Source: Gordonibacter sp. An230 (lineage in GTDB: Bacteria > Actinomycetota > Coriobacteriia > Coriobacteriales > Eggerthellaceae). From it: a DNA stretch of 40,414 nt. Positions 33,354 to 40,414 of this stretch are shown here, one piece after another; position 1 is the first letter of the stretch; each line of letters starts with the position of its first letter. The DNA is taken from positions 1-40,414 of the forward strand of contig NZ_NFJP01000031.1 of the NCBI RefSeq assembly GCF_002159915.1, in the 5' to 3' direction. Below the pieces are notes generated by a model. That model saw only the letters and a list, made by a program, of their open reading frames with translations, searched no databases and was not told the DNA's origin. A program made the translations under genes and the position numbers.

Positions 33354-34316
33354 ATGAGCGATGTCGAAGCGTTTGTGATCGATGACGATTTCGACCCTTT
33401 GGCCGATCTGGATTTGGACGAGGGCGAGCGGGACGACGCCGAGGCCGACTACCTGCCGCCCATTCCCGATGCCGACAAGAGCGTGGTGCCCCCGCCGGTG
33501 GAGCTTTCGCCCGCCGAGCGCATCGAGAAGCTGCTCTCGGGCATGCCGGGGCAGCAGTTCCGCTTGCTGCGCGCCGTGGAGTTGTGCACGGAGTCGCGCA
33601 CGCTTGAAGAGGCGGCTTCTGCGCTGGACGAGGCGCATCCCAGCCCCACGAGCGTGTACAACTCGATCCAGGTGATCCAGCTGCTTGAGCGCGCCGGCGC
33701 GCTGGAGCGGCTCGAACATGCGGAAGCGGAGGACGGGCCGGCCCAAGGCGAGGGGTTTCGTGCGAAGGGCGCAGTGGGCGGCAGCGCAGACGCGGCTGTC
33801 GCAGCCCCTGTCGCCGAGGCCGACGCGGCATCGCCGGAAGGCGAAGGGCTTGATGGCAGCTTCATCTCGGTGACGCCTGCGCCTCCATGCCGCTACCAGG
33901 CCACTCAGGCGGGCCTTGACGCCATCGCGGCGCATGTCAACGAGGACCGCATCGTCCATAAGATCACCGAGGAAAAGCACTACCTGCCCATCTTCCAGCG
34001 TGTTTTGGAGATGACGGCGCGCGAGGGCGGCTGCCCCACCAAGGAGCTCGACGCCGCCGTGGACGGCGACCCGCTGTGCGCCGAGCCGCGGCGCTTCTGC
34101 GGCTTCTTCCGCGGCAAGCTTGAGGAAACGGGTGCCATCGAGTGGCGCGACACGTGGGCCATCACCGACCTTGGGCGCAGCGTGCTCGCGTCCGGCCTGT
34201 TCGAAGCCTCATCCTCCGCCGAAGGCACCGCCCCGTGCTCGTCCGGAGCATCTGCGTCCTCCGACGCCGCATCCTTTGCCGAGGGCGTCGCCGCCCTGTC
34301 TTCGTCCGAACGCTAG
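33354..34316 (+). CDS. Putative winged-helix regulator/unknown protein of the NapGH-like cluster
   Basis: A 320-residue acidic protein. The N-terminus is Asp/Glu-rich (DDDFDPLADLDLDEGERDDA). Two helical blocks, about 60-125 (QFRLLRAVELCTESRTLEEA, SVYNSIQVIQLLERAGALER) and about 215-285 (HYLPIFQRVLEMTAREGGCP, then GFFRGKLEETGAIEWRDTWA), look like paired winged-helix modules. They are separated by an Ala/Gly-rich spacer, and the protein ends in a Ser/Ala-rich tail. Function is unknown; such pairs occur in transcription regulators and in protein-binding scaffolds. The start at ATG 33354 is favoured by AGAGGA 9 nt upstream; ATG 33348 is the alternative. The gene lies 15 bp before the TorD gene. 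Confidence 0.7.
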   Translation: MSDVEAFVIDDDFDPLADLDLDEGERDDAEADYLPPIPDADKSVVPPPVELSPAERIEKLLSGMPGQQFRLLRAVELCTESRTLEEAASALDEAHPSPTSVYNSIQVIQLLERAGALERLEHAEAEDGPAQGEGFRAKGAVGGSADAAVAAPVAEADAASPEGEGLDGSFISVTPAPPCRYQATQAGLDAIAAHVNEDRIVHKITEEKHYLPIFQRVLEMTAREGGCPTKELDAAVDGDPLCAEPRRFCGFFRGKLEETGAIEWRDTWAITDLGRSVLASGLFEASSSAEGTAPCSSGASASSDAASFAEGVAALSSSER

Positions 34317-34331
34317 GAAAGGAGAGCATCC

Positions 34332-35090
34332 ATGTCCCATGATCAGGAAATCGGCCTTATCGACGTGCTGCGTGGCCGCAGGGCCACCTACCAGTTCCTT
34401 TCGCGCTTGTTCCGCACGGAGGTCGATCAGGAACTGTACGACACGCTCGTCTCCATGCGTTTTCCCGCGAACACGGGAAACGCGCTTGTGGACGAGGGTT
34501 ATCGGATGATCTGCGGCTATCTGAGCAAGGCGAGCGGAGACGTGCTCACCGAGCTGGCAGTGGACTACGTGCGCGCGTTCATCGGCTCGGGCAACGACGG
34601 CTTCTCGGCTGCGTACCCTTATGAGTCGGTGTACACGAGCCCGAAGCGTCTCATGATGCAGGATGCGCGCGACGAGGTGCTCGTGCTGTACCGCGCCGCC
34701 GGATTGGCCAAGCAGGAAAGCTGGAAGGAGGGCGAGGACCACATCGCGCTCGAGCTCGAGTTCGAGCAGATCCTGTGCGAGCGCGCCATCGCCGCGTTGG
34801 AGGACGGCGACGAGGACGCGTGCCATGCCCTTCTGCTGTCGCAGCGCAACTTCCTCGAGGACCACCTGTTGGCGTGGTATCCCATGATGGCAGCCGACCT
34901 GCAGAAATTCCCCCGCACCGACTTCTACAAGGGCCTCGGCAAGCTGACTGACGGCTTTTTGCGCAATGATCGGGAGTTTTTGGATGCCGTGCTGTCCGGA
35001 GACGGGGAGGGGTCGGACGAGGATGGCGGGGAATTGTCGTGCGAGACCGCTGCGTCGGCCGGGGGCGCGAGCAAGGCTGAGGTGGCGTGA
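34332..35090 (+). CDS. TorD-family molybdoenzyme chaperone
   Basis: A 252-residue, all-helical protein with TorD/DmsD features: RGRRATYQFLSRLFRTE, LAVDYVRAFIGSG, YPYESVYTSPKRLMMQDARD, DHIALELEFEQILCERA and HLLAWYPMMAADLQKF. The last 30 or so residues are an acidic, Ser/Ala-rich tail not usual for the family. AAGGAGAG precedes ATG 34332. Its stop overlaps the next start (TGATG). Its client is not in the same operon, which contains no molybdoenzyme; the neighbouring NapG-like Tat protein or a distant reductase could be served. Confidence 0.87.
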   Translation: MSHDQEIGLIDVLRGRRATYQFLSRLFRTEVDQELYDTLVSMRFPANTGNALVDEGYRMICGYLSKASGDVLTELAVDYVRAFIGSGNDGFSAAYPYESVYTSPKRLMMQDARDEVLVLYRAAGLAKQESWKEGEDHIALELEFEQILCERAIAALEDGDEDACHALLLSQRNFLEDHLLAWYPMMAADLQKFPRTDFYKGLGKLTDGFLRNDREFLDAVLSGDGEGSDEDGGELSCETAASAGGASKAEVA

Positions 35091-35731
35091 TGGGCGGGCG
35101 AGGGACGAAGCCCAGGCGCGCCGCAGGCCCCCGTGTGTCGCGGCGCACGTTCGCCCTCGGCGCCGTGGGTGCCGCCGCTGTGGTGGGGCTGGGCGGCGTG
35201 AAGTTCCTTCCCAGCAAAACGCTGTTGCGCCCGCCGGGAGGCCAGGACGAGGTGCAGCTTGTTCGCGGTTGCTTGCACTGCGAGAAGTGCCGCGAGGTGT
35301 GCCCGAAGCACGCCATCGCCCCGGCGCATCTTGAGGACGGCATCTTAAACGCGCGCACGCCGCGTATGGACTTCAAAAGCGGCTGGTGCGATTTCTGCGA
35401 GAACGAACCGGGCGGGCCGAAATGCGTCGCGGCATGCCCGACGCATGCGCTTGCGTGCCCCGACCCGGCAAGCGTGATCATCGGCAAGGCGGTGCTCAAT
35501 CGCGATTGGTGCTTGGCGGCCAAGGGCATGGGTTGCCATGAGTGCGTCGACGTGTGCAACTACGATGCGCTCGAGCTGGGCGCGGACAACGTGCCCGTGG
35601 TCAACGTGAACGCATGCAACGGATGCGGCGCGTGCGAGTGGGCGTGCATCTCGCTGTCGGCGGGGTCGATCTCGGCAGGTGCCACCGACCGCGCCATCGT
35701 CATTCGGCCCACCGAAGAAGTGGAGGCGTGA
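35090..35731 (+). CDS. NapG-like Tat-exported polyferredoxin
   Basis: A 213-residue Fe-S protein with a twin-arginine signal (VSRRTFALGAVGAAAVVG) and four [4Fe-4S] sets: CLHCEKCREVCPKHA, CDFCENEPGGPKCVAACP, CLAAKGMGCHECVDVC and CNGCGACEWACI. This is the layout of NapG/MauM, which accepts electrons from the membrane protein NapH. ATG 35090 is used; a GTG three bases earlier is also possible. It is translationally coupled to torD and followed 5 bp later by the NapH-like gene. Confidence 0.88.
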   Translation: MGGRGTKPRRAAGPRVSRRTFALGAVGAAAVVGLGGVKFLPSKTLLRPPGGQDEVQLVRGCLHCEKCREVCPKHAIAPAHLEDGILNARTPRMDFKSGWCDFCENEPGGPKCVAACPTHALACPDPASVIIGKAVLNRDWCLAAKGMGCHECVDVCNYDALELGADNVPVVNVNACNGCGACEWACISLSAGSISAGATDRAIVIRPTEEVEA

Positions 35732-35736
35732 GGAAG

Positions 35737-36918
35737 ATGAAGAAGTTCAACAGCGCTCGGCTGCGGTTCCTCATCATGCTGGCGGTGCTCGCGGTGGTGG
35801 CCGTGGGGTACTTCACCGCCGGGGGCATCGGCAATTTCTGCGGCATCGGGTTCGGCACAATCACGCTTCTGTGTCCCCTGGGCGCGCTTTTGGCGATGAT
35901 CGCCGAGCGCACGGCCATTCCGATGGCCGTGGTGAGCGTGCTGGCAGTGCTGGCGGTGTGCGTCGTGCTGGGCAAGGTGTTCTGCGCTTGGGCGTGTCCT
36001 GTGCACTTCATGGCGCGAGGGAAGAAGAAGGGGAAGCGAGGCGCGTCGCGCGCTTCGGGTTCTTCTGCTGAAGGCGGTGTCGGTTCGAGTTCCGTCGCGG
36101 CTTCCTCTAGCGGTGATGCGGACGACCCCGCCGCCTCCCGTGGCGCTGCGGACGACCTCGCCGCGCCCTCCCTCCATGCGGCGCAAGCAGGAGAATCTAT
36201 GGTGCAAGCGGTGGCGCCTGCTCCCGAGCGTGACAAAAGCCCGGGGATGGTGTCGCGCTCCGCTTGCTCCGCGTGCGCTTCCCCCTGCGGCAAGGCCAAG
36301 GGCATCAAGATCGACAGCCGCCACGGCATCTTGGCGGCGGCGCTTGGGTCGACGCTCGTGTTCGGCTTCCCGGTGTTCTGCCTTATCTGCCCCGTCGGCC
36401 TCACGTTCGCCACGGTGCTTTTGGTCATGCGGCTGTTCGCGTTCGGCGACACCACCTGGACGGTGCTCGCGTTCCCGGCCATCATCGCGATCGAGGTCTT
36501 GCTGCTGCCGAAGTGGTGCCAGCGCTTCTGTCCGTTGGGTGCGCTGCTTTCCCTGTTCAGCGGGTTGAACCGGACGTTCCGGCCTCGCATCGACTCTGAG
36601 AAGTGCTTGCTTGAGGGCTGTGGGCTGTCGTGCAACCTGTGCGAGCGGGCGTGTCCTGAGGGCATCAATCTGCACGACGTCGCGGCGGGCGAGACGACGC
36701 TCAACGATTGCAGCAAGTGCCGCGCGTGCGCCGACGTGTGTCCCGAGCATGCCATCTCGTTCCCCTTCCTGCCGAACAAGGGGCGGGGCGTGTCCTCCTC
36801 CGTGCCGGTTCCCGCGTCCGTTTCCGCAGCTGCGGGCAGGGCGGCGTCCGCAACCGAGCCGCCGGTCGTGTCTGCGGACGGCGCCGCGGATGGCGACGGG
36901 GCTGCGGAGAGGGGGTAG
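35737..36918 (+). CDS. NapH-like membrane quinol-dehydrogenase Fe-S protein
   Basis: A 393-residue protein with four to five membrane helices and the NapH signatures CPLGAL, CAWACPVHF, CLICPVGLTFA and CQRFCPLGALLSLFSGLNR, plus two C-terminal [4Fe-4S] motifs (CGLSCNLCERACPEG and CSKCRACADVCPEHA). Such proteins move electrons from menaquinol to a NapG-type ferredoxin. Compared with usual NapH it has a low-complexity Ser/Ala/Asp-rich insertion of about 80 residues (about 95-175) after the second helix pair, and a long Ala/Ser-rich C-terminal tail. AGGAAG precedes ATG 35737. Confidence 0.87.
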   Translation: MKKFNSARLRFLIMLAVLAVVAVGYFTAGGIGNFCGIGFGTITLLCPLGALLAMIAERTAIPMAVVSVLAVLAVCVVLGKVFCAWACPVHFMARGKKKGKRGASRASGSSAEGGVGSSSVAASSSGDADDPAASRGAADDLAAPSLHAAQAGESMVQAVAPAPERDKSPGMVSRSACSACASPCGKAKGIKIDSRHGILAAALGSTLVFGFPVFCLICPVGLTFATVLLVMRLFAFGDTTWTVLAFPAIIAIEVLLLPKWCQRFCPLGALLSLFSGLNRTFRPRIDSEKCLLEGCGLSCNLCERACPEGINLHDVAAGETTLNDCSKCRACADVCPEHAISFPFLPNKGRGVSSSVPVPASVSAAAGRAASATEPPVVSADGAADGDGAAERG

Positions 36919-36920
36919 TC

Positions 36921-38159
36921 ATGTCCCTGATCGACGGAGTGCTCGCCCTGCTGAGCGGCATCGAAAGCGATGCTATCGCCGTGCACGAGGAGCGCTGCAT
37001 CTCAGTGCGCAACCGCAACGCCGACTGTCTGCGCTGCGTTGATGCGTGCACGTCGGGCGCCCTTTCGCTGCGCGGCAACGAGCTGGTCGTGGAGCCGGAG
37101 CGCTGCATCGGGTGCGGCACGTGCGCCACGGCGTGCCCCACCTGCGCCATCGAGTTGCGCAACCCCACGGACGAAGAGCTGACAGCGCAGCTCAAGCGCT
37201 CCATCGTGGCGACGAAGGGGCATCCGGTCATCGTGTGCGAGACGGCGCTTGAGGCGGCGGGCGTTGCGAGCGCGGACGCGGCGGACGCTTGCGTGGTGCC
37301 ATGCCTGGGCCGGATCGACGAGTCGGCGCTTGTGGGGCTGGCGGCGTATCGCGCGTTCGACGCGACGCTGGTGTGCGGCTCGTGCGAGACGTGTCTGCAT
37401 GCGCCCGGCGGCGCGCTTGCGCGCGAGGTGGCGGCGGGTGCGAAGAACCTGCTTGCGGCGTTCGGGTCGTCCCTGTCCATCGAGGTGACGGAGCGCGTGC
37501 CCGACCGGGTGTTGGCGTTGCGCTCGGGCGCTTCGGCGCGAGGGCGGGGGCGCTCCTGCGAGGTGCGGGATGCGGACGACGGCATGGGACGGCGCGAGTT
37601 CTTCAAGTCGGCCAAGGACGCGTCGGCCCGTGCGGCCGGGGCGGTGATGGCCGAGGGCTTGGGAGCGGCCGACCCTGCCCCCGAGCCTGTCCATGCGGCG
37701 TACCGCAAGGTCGGCCCCGACGGCACGTTGTCGCATTTCGTCCCCACGCGCCGCGTGCGGCTGTACAATTACCTGCGGCATGTGGGCGATGGCCGTCCGG
37801 TGGCCGACGAGGTGGAGACGCGCGTGATCGGCGCTGTGTCCATAGACGCTGAAGCGTGCAGCTCGTGCCGCATGTGCGCGGTGTTCTGCCCGACGGGCGC
37901 TATCAAGAAGATCGACGAGGGCGGCGTGTTCGGCATCGTGCATCGCCCGAGCGCGTGCATGCAGTGCCGCCTGTGCGAGCGCATCTGTCCAGAGCAAGCC
38001 CTTACGGTGAGCGGGCTGGTTCCCATCAGGCAGTTCATGGGCAAGGAGGCCGTGTGCTTTTCCATGAAGCGTCCCACGTGGACGCCGAACAAGCCGGAAT
38101 CGATGTACAACAAGGTGCACTCGATGCTCGGCGAGGATTTGGAGATGTGCATGTTCTAG
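36921..38159 (+). CDS. Large polyferredoxin with internal twin-arginine-like motif
   Basis: A 412-residue Fe-S protein. The N-terminal ferredoxin unit uses CLRCVDAC and CIGCGTCATACPTC (36-75). The central part has CGSCETC (152-158) in a fold I do not recognise. A segment GRREFFKSAKDASARAAGAVM (start at 223) looks like a Tat signal but sits in the middle of the protein. The C-terminal ferredoxin unit uses CSSCRMCAVFCPTGA and CMQCRLCERICPEQA. There is no N-terminal signal peptide. ATG 36921 lies 2 bp after the NapH-like stop, with GGAGAGGGGG ahead. It probably acts in electron transfer with the NapGH-like pair, on the cytoplasmic side unless the internal motif works. Confidence 0.83.
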   Translation: MSLIDGVLALLSGIESDAIAVHEERCISVRNRNADCLRCVDACTSGALSLRGNELVVEPERCIGCGTCATACPTCAIELRNPTDEELTAQLKRSIVATKGHPVIVCETALEAAGVASADAADACVVPCLGRIDESALVGLAAYRAFDATLVCGSCETCLHAPGGALAREVAAGAKNLLAAFGSSLSIEVTERVPDRVLALRSGASARGRGRSCEVRDADDGMGRREFFKSAKDASARAAGAVMAEGLGAADPAPEPVHAAYRKVGPDGTLSHFVPTRRVRLYNYLRHVGDGRPVADEVETRVIGAVSIDAEACSSCRMCAVFCPTGAIKKIDEGGVFGIVHRPSACMQCRLCERICPEQALTVSGLVPIRQFMGKEAVCFSMKRPTWTPNKPESMYNKVHSMLGEDLEMCMF

Positions 38160-38359
38160 GCTGCGATGGCTGGCTGCCGAGGCTACGAGTCGGTCCCGGT
38201 GGCCAGGCTGGTCGTCGTCTTCGACGGTGCGAACGGTCGGGCGATGGCGGGCAGGTCGCCGGGACCGGTGGCGCGGGCGGCTAGACGGCAGCGGGCGGAT
38301 TGCCGAGGTGGCTGATCGCGCACCGGCGCGGGCCGCGTGCGCGGCAGACCGTTCGGACT
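38160..38359. other. Intergenic segment, no gene or clear terminator
   Basis: GC-rich sequence past the polyferredoxin stop, with nothing recognisable before the palindromic element at 38360. Confidence 0.3.
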
Positions 38360-38510
38360 GGCAGAGATTGCGTTTTGTGTATAGGTTTCTGCCCTTGGGG
38401 CGGCCCATGGGCGCAAGATGAGGTGTTGGGTTGAGAAGAAAGACCGGGTCGCTTGTTGTGCGAAGGGTCGATCGCCCCTTCCAGCCTGTGCACAAAACGC
38501 GTTTTCTGCC
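38360..38510. repeat. Palindromic-ended intergenic element, copy 3
   Basis: Outer arms GGCAG/CTGCC, then an internal loop, then a 16-bp stem (38370-38385 with 38485-38500, core GCGTTTTGTG/CACAAAACGC) that contains two G-U pairs when read as plus-strand RNA. Size and layout match the elements at 6667, 13042 and 39905, but the arm sequence is different. Confidence 0.6.
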
Positions 38511-38768
38511 ATCTCAACCGAGTTTTGCGCGCAGGCATCGAAGGCGGAAGGAGGCTCGCCGGTTTCCGTCTTGCCCAGGTGCGTTCCGTCTTGCCGGGTG
38601 CGCGCTCTCGTGCGGTCGTGGCGGTGTTCGCGCTACGAGGCGCAAGCGCTTGCGCGCTGATGGGAGCGCTGCGGGTATCGGAGCGGGCGCTGCGTGGTGT
38701 CGGGGGCGAATGCGCCTTCGGATTGCGATGGCTTTCCGCATTGAAGCGGGAAGGGAAGGAGCGAGCGA
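38511..38768. other. Intergenic segment before the U32-like gene
   Basis: No supported gene. The AAGGAG ribosome-binding site of the next gene lies at its end. Confidence 0.3.
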
Positions 38769-39626
38769 ATGATCAACTACACGCTGCCGGATTTCACGGT
38801 GGGGCTGGGGCTCAACCTGTTCTTCATTCGCCTGATGGAGCAGCGTCCGACGCTGTTCCAAGATGGCGTGCGCATCGACAGCGTGTACGGGTGCTTCCCC
38901 GCGTGCGTCCTGAACGGCGGCCGCGCGTACCTGCGCGAGCGCGCCACGCCGGCACAGATGGAGGAGGCGTTCTCCCTTTTGGCCGAGCACGGCGTGAGGC
39001 CGCGCCTCACCTTGACGAACATGCTGGCCACTGAGGACGACCTGCATGACGGGTATTTGAACGAGATGCTTGCCGCCGCCGCCCGCCACGACGGCGAGGC
39101 CATCGTGTACGCCGACTTCGTGGGCGACTACGTGCGCGAGCGCTACGGCATGCGCCTCGTGCTGTCCACCACGCGACCCTTGGCCGATGTGGCCGAGGTC
39201 AATCGCATGACGAAGCGCTACGACTGGGTGGTGCTCGACTACAACCGCCATAAAGACCCGGCGTTTCTCGCGGCTCTTGAGAACCGTGGCAAAGTGGAGG
39301 TCATGGTCAACGAGTTCTGCGCCTTTCGGTGCCCGCATCGTGCGCGGCACTACCTGCACAACAGCGAGGACCAGCGCTCGGGCGCCATGCGACCGTTCGA
39401 GTGCGTCGCGCAGCGCGCCGACTTCTTCGACCACGATCCGGGTCATCCGGTGATCTTTACCGACCAAGAGGTGCGCGACCTTCACGACGCATACGGCATC
39501 GGATACTTCAAGATCGTGGGTCGCGGCGTGGCCTTTCAAACCGTCCTCGAGGCCTACGCGTACTACCTCGTGCGGCCTGAGTATCGCGCGGATGTGAAGC
39601 GCATGGTCATGCGCGCGGCGGGGTAG
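38769..39626 (+). CDS. Peptidase U32-like/TIM-barrel protein with CxxxCPxR motif
   Basis: A 285-residue cytoplasmic protein. Its second half resembles U32-family (YhbU-like) proteins: a strand-helix repeat (YDWVVLDYNRHKDPAFLAAL), the motif VEVMVNEFCAFRCPHRARHY and a late GIGYFKIVGRGVAFQTVLEA, with a C-terminal YYLVRPEYRADVKRMV helix. The two Cys followed by Pro-x-Arg could bind an Fe-S cluster. U32 members include tRNA- and ubiquinone-hydroxylating proteins as well as supposed proteases; the activity here cannot be told. AAGGAG precedes ATG 38769. It is separated from the NapGH-like operon by 600 bp that contain a palindromic element, so it is probably its own transcript. Confidence 0.6.
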   Translation: MINYTLPDFTVGLGLNLFFIRLMEQRPTLFQDGVRIDSVYGCFPACVLNGGRAYLRERATPAQMEEAFSLLAEHGVRPRLTLTNMLATEDDLHDGYLNEMLAAAARHDGEAIVYADFVGDYVRERYGMRLVLSTTRPLADVAEVNRMTKRYDWVVLDYNRHKDPAFLAALENRGKVEVMVNEFCAFRCPHRARHYLHNSEDQRSGAMRPFECVAQRADFFDHDPGHPVIFTDQEVRDLHDAYGIGYFKIVGRGVAFQTVLEAYAYYLVRPEYRADVKRMVMRAAG

Positions 39627-39904
39627 GGGCGGTTCGGTTTCGTGCCCTCGATGGTGGGGCGTGGGCAGGTTCGCCGGATGCCGCCTTGGCTCAACGGCGG
39701 TGATGGGACTTTAACGCCAAACCGTAGCTGGCATGGCTCAGGCCGGCCCGTTGCGCAAGGCGCTTCCAGCGCTCCGGAAGACCCTGTCCATTTGGTGGGG
39801 AAGGGGTTCGAAACACTCAGTCGGAAGGGACTCTGCTCAAGGTCCGGTGGGCGCGGGTTCGTGTCAGCGGTGGTTTGGCGGCGAAGGCGGCGCATCTTGT
39901 TGCA
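39627..39904. other. Intergenic segment, no gene seen
   Basis: Short open frames lack ribosome-binding sites. A GGGGTTCGAAACACTC stretch near 39805 resembles a tRNA T-loop, but its flanks do not pair. Confidence 0.3.
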
Positions 39905-40031
39905 TAATTGCCGATTTCGGCGGGTGGTTCTTGCTGCCGAAGGTCAAAGGAAAGCATCACCTGGGTAAACGCTCTCGTTGTCGCATGTGGTGCGAGCAGA
40001 TCCTGCAAGAAATCGCCGAAATCGGCAATTA
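39905..40031. repeat. Palindromic-ended intergenic element, copy 4
   Basis: Perfect 18-nt arms (TAATTGCCGATTTCGGCG at 39905-39922 and its complement at 40014-40031) and a second 7-bp stem inside (TTCTTGC at 39928 with GCAAGAA at 40005). On the minus strand the interior reads ACCCAGGTGATGCTTTC, close to CCCCAGGTGAATTGCTTC in copy 1 on the plus strand. Confidence 0.75.
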
Positions 40032-40067
40032 CGTAGCAGGCAGGATGCCTTCCGGGCTTGGCGCGCA

Positions 40068-40414
40068 TTAGCTTTCGAGCGGCTGCAGTTTCGCGGGCTT
40101 GTCGTCGCCCAACGGGCCATCGGGCTCGACGGCGTCGATGTCCTCGCTCGCTTGCAGTTCGAGCTCGATGTCGACATTCGCATGCACGCCGACGGCTTTG
40201 AGGGCGTAGTCGCCCGGATCGAGCGTGAAGATGCGGCTGCCGACGGCAGTTCCTTCGCAGACGACGTCGACATCTTCGCCGTCGACGAGCACGATCTTGA
40301 AATCGCCGGCGGATACGTCCACGTCGTAGTCGATGCGGAACGTGCCGCCCTTTTCGGGGATCGAGAGGCGAAGCCATGTCTCCAGGCCGGAGAATTCCCC
40401 CAAATGCCGGTCGG
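40068..40414 (-). CDS. Hypothetical protein, 5' end beyond the window
   Basis: The C-terminal 115 or so residues of a minus-strand gene; the frame stays open to the window edge, so the start is outside. The visible part alternates short strands (GGTFRIDYDVDVSAGDFKIV, VDGEDVDVVCEG, SRIFTLDPGDYALKAVGVHA, NVDIELEL), a beta-sandwich pattern, and ends in an acidic tail. A TTG at 40403 could start translation but has no ribosome-binding site in view. Function is unknown. Confidence 0.6.
   Translation of the reverse strand, partial: DRHLGEFSGLETWLRLSIPEKGGTFRIDYDVDVSAGDFKIVLVDGEDVDVVCEGTAVGSRIFTLDPGDYALKAVGVHANVDIELELQASEDIDAVEPDGPLGDDKPAKLQPLES

Noticed and set aside
39780-39830. Possible tRNA (GGTTCGAAACA-like T-loop)
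   Set aside because: No complementary T-stem, anticodon arm or acceptor stem around it.
1-40414. CRISPR arrays, rRNA genes, insertion sequences
   Set aside because: No regularly spaced identical repeats, rRNA-like stretches or transposase motifs were found; the only recombinase is the one at 1050-2039.

Overview
The window looks like a chromosomal segment of a high-GC anaerobic gut actinobacterium of the Eggerthellaceae (Eggerthella/Gordonibacter type). The reasons are high-GC codon use, many Tat-exported flavin and molybdopterin reductases, several DMSO-reductase-type A/B/C gene sets, and membrane-embedded LuxR-type regulators placed beside individual reductase operons. The genus is inferred from gene content; no 16S rRNA or other marker is present.

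Layout. 1-2.0 kb: a type I restriction specificity gene (hsdS) with no start codon, directly behind a tyrosine recombinase, which is the arrangement of an invertible, phase-variable R-M locus. 2.3-5.8 kb: a Tat-lipoprotein FMN/FAD fumarate-reductase-like enzyme divergent from a membrane LuxR regulator. 5.8-7.2 kb: no convincing gene, but a palindromic-ended repeat. 7.2-11.2 kb: a putative nuclease-fold protein, a SanA/DUF218 protein, and a membrane LuxR regulator followed by a lone HPt protein. 11.9-19.8 kb: an orphan DmsC, a dmsABC operon, then a DmsD chaperone with a second DmsC. 20.1-23.3 kb: another membrane LuxR and a Tat-exported FAD oxidoreductase with a non-canonical active site. 24.0-28.6 kb: a three-gene molybdoenzyme operon (catalytic subunit, Fe-S subunit, membrane anchor) resembling the catechol/dopamine dehydroxylase (Dadh) type, divergent from a fourth membrane LuxR gene (29.1-30.6 kb), which is followed by an unusual LysR-LuxR hybrid regulator. 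31.4-38.2 kb: an operon with a helicase-like protein lacking a visible Walker A motif, a winged-helix-like protein, a TorD chaperone, NapG-like and NapH-like Fe-S proteins and a polyferredoxin, with no catalytic reductase. 38.8-39.6 kb: a U32-peptidase-like protein. A partial minus-strand gene ends the window.

How the genes fit together. Membrane quinol and Fe-S modules (DmsBC, NapGH-like) would deliver electrons to exported terminal reductases, TorD/DmsD chaperones would handle Tat substrates, and dedicated membrane LuxR proteins probably switch each reductase in response to its substrate. Two of the divergent regulator/reductase intergenic regions share a dyad of the form TAAAC-N7/8-GTTTA, a candidate common operator.

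The observations most worth following are a family of four intergenic elements (about 127-159 bp) whose terminal arms differ between copies but are complementary within each copy, the LysR-LuxR fusion, the start-less hsdS beside a recombinase, an AT-richer block inside dmsAB that looks like allelic replacement, and the NapGH/TorD cluster without a catalytic subunit. All of this comes from reading the sequence; no database search was run.
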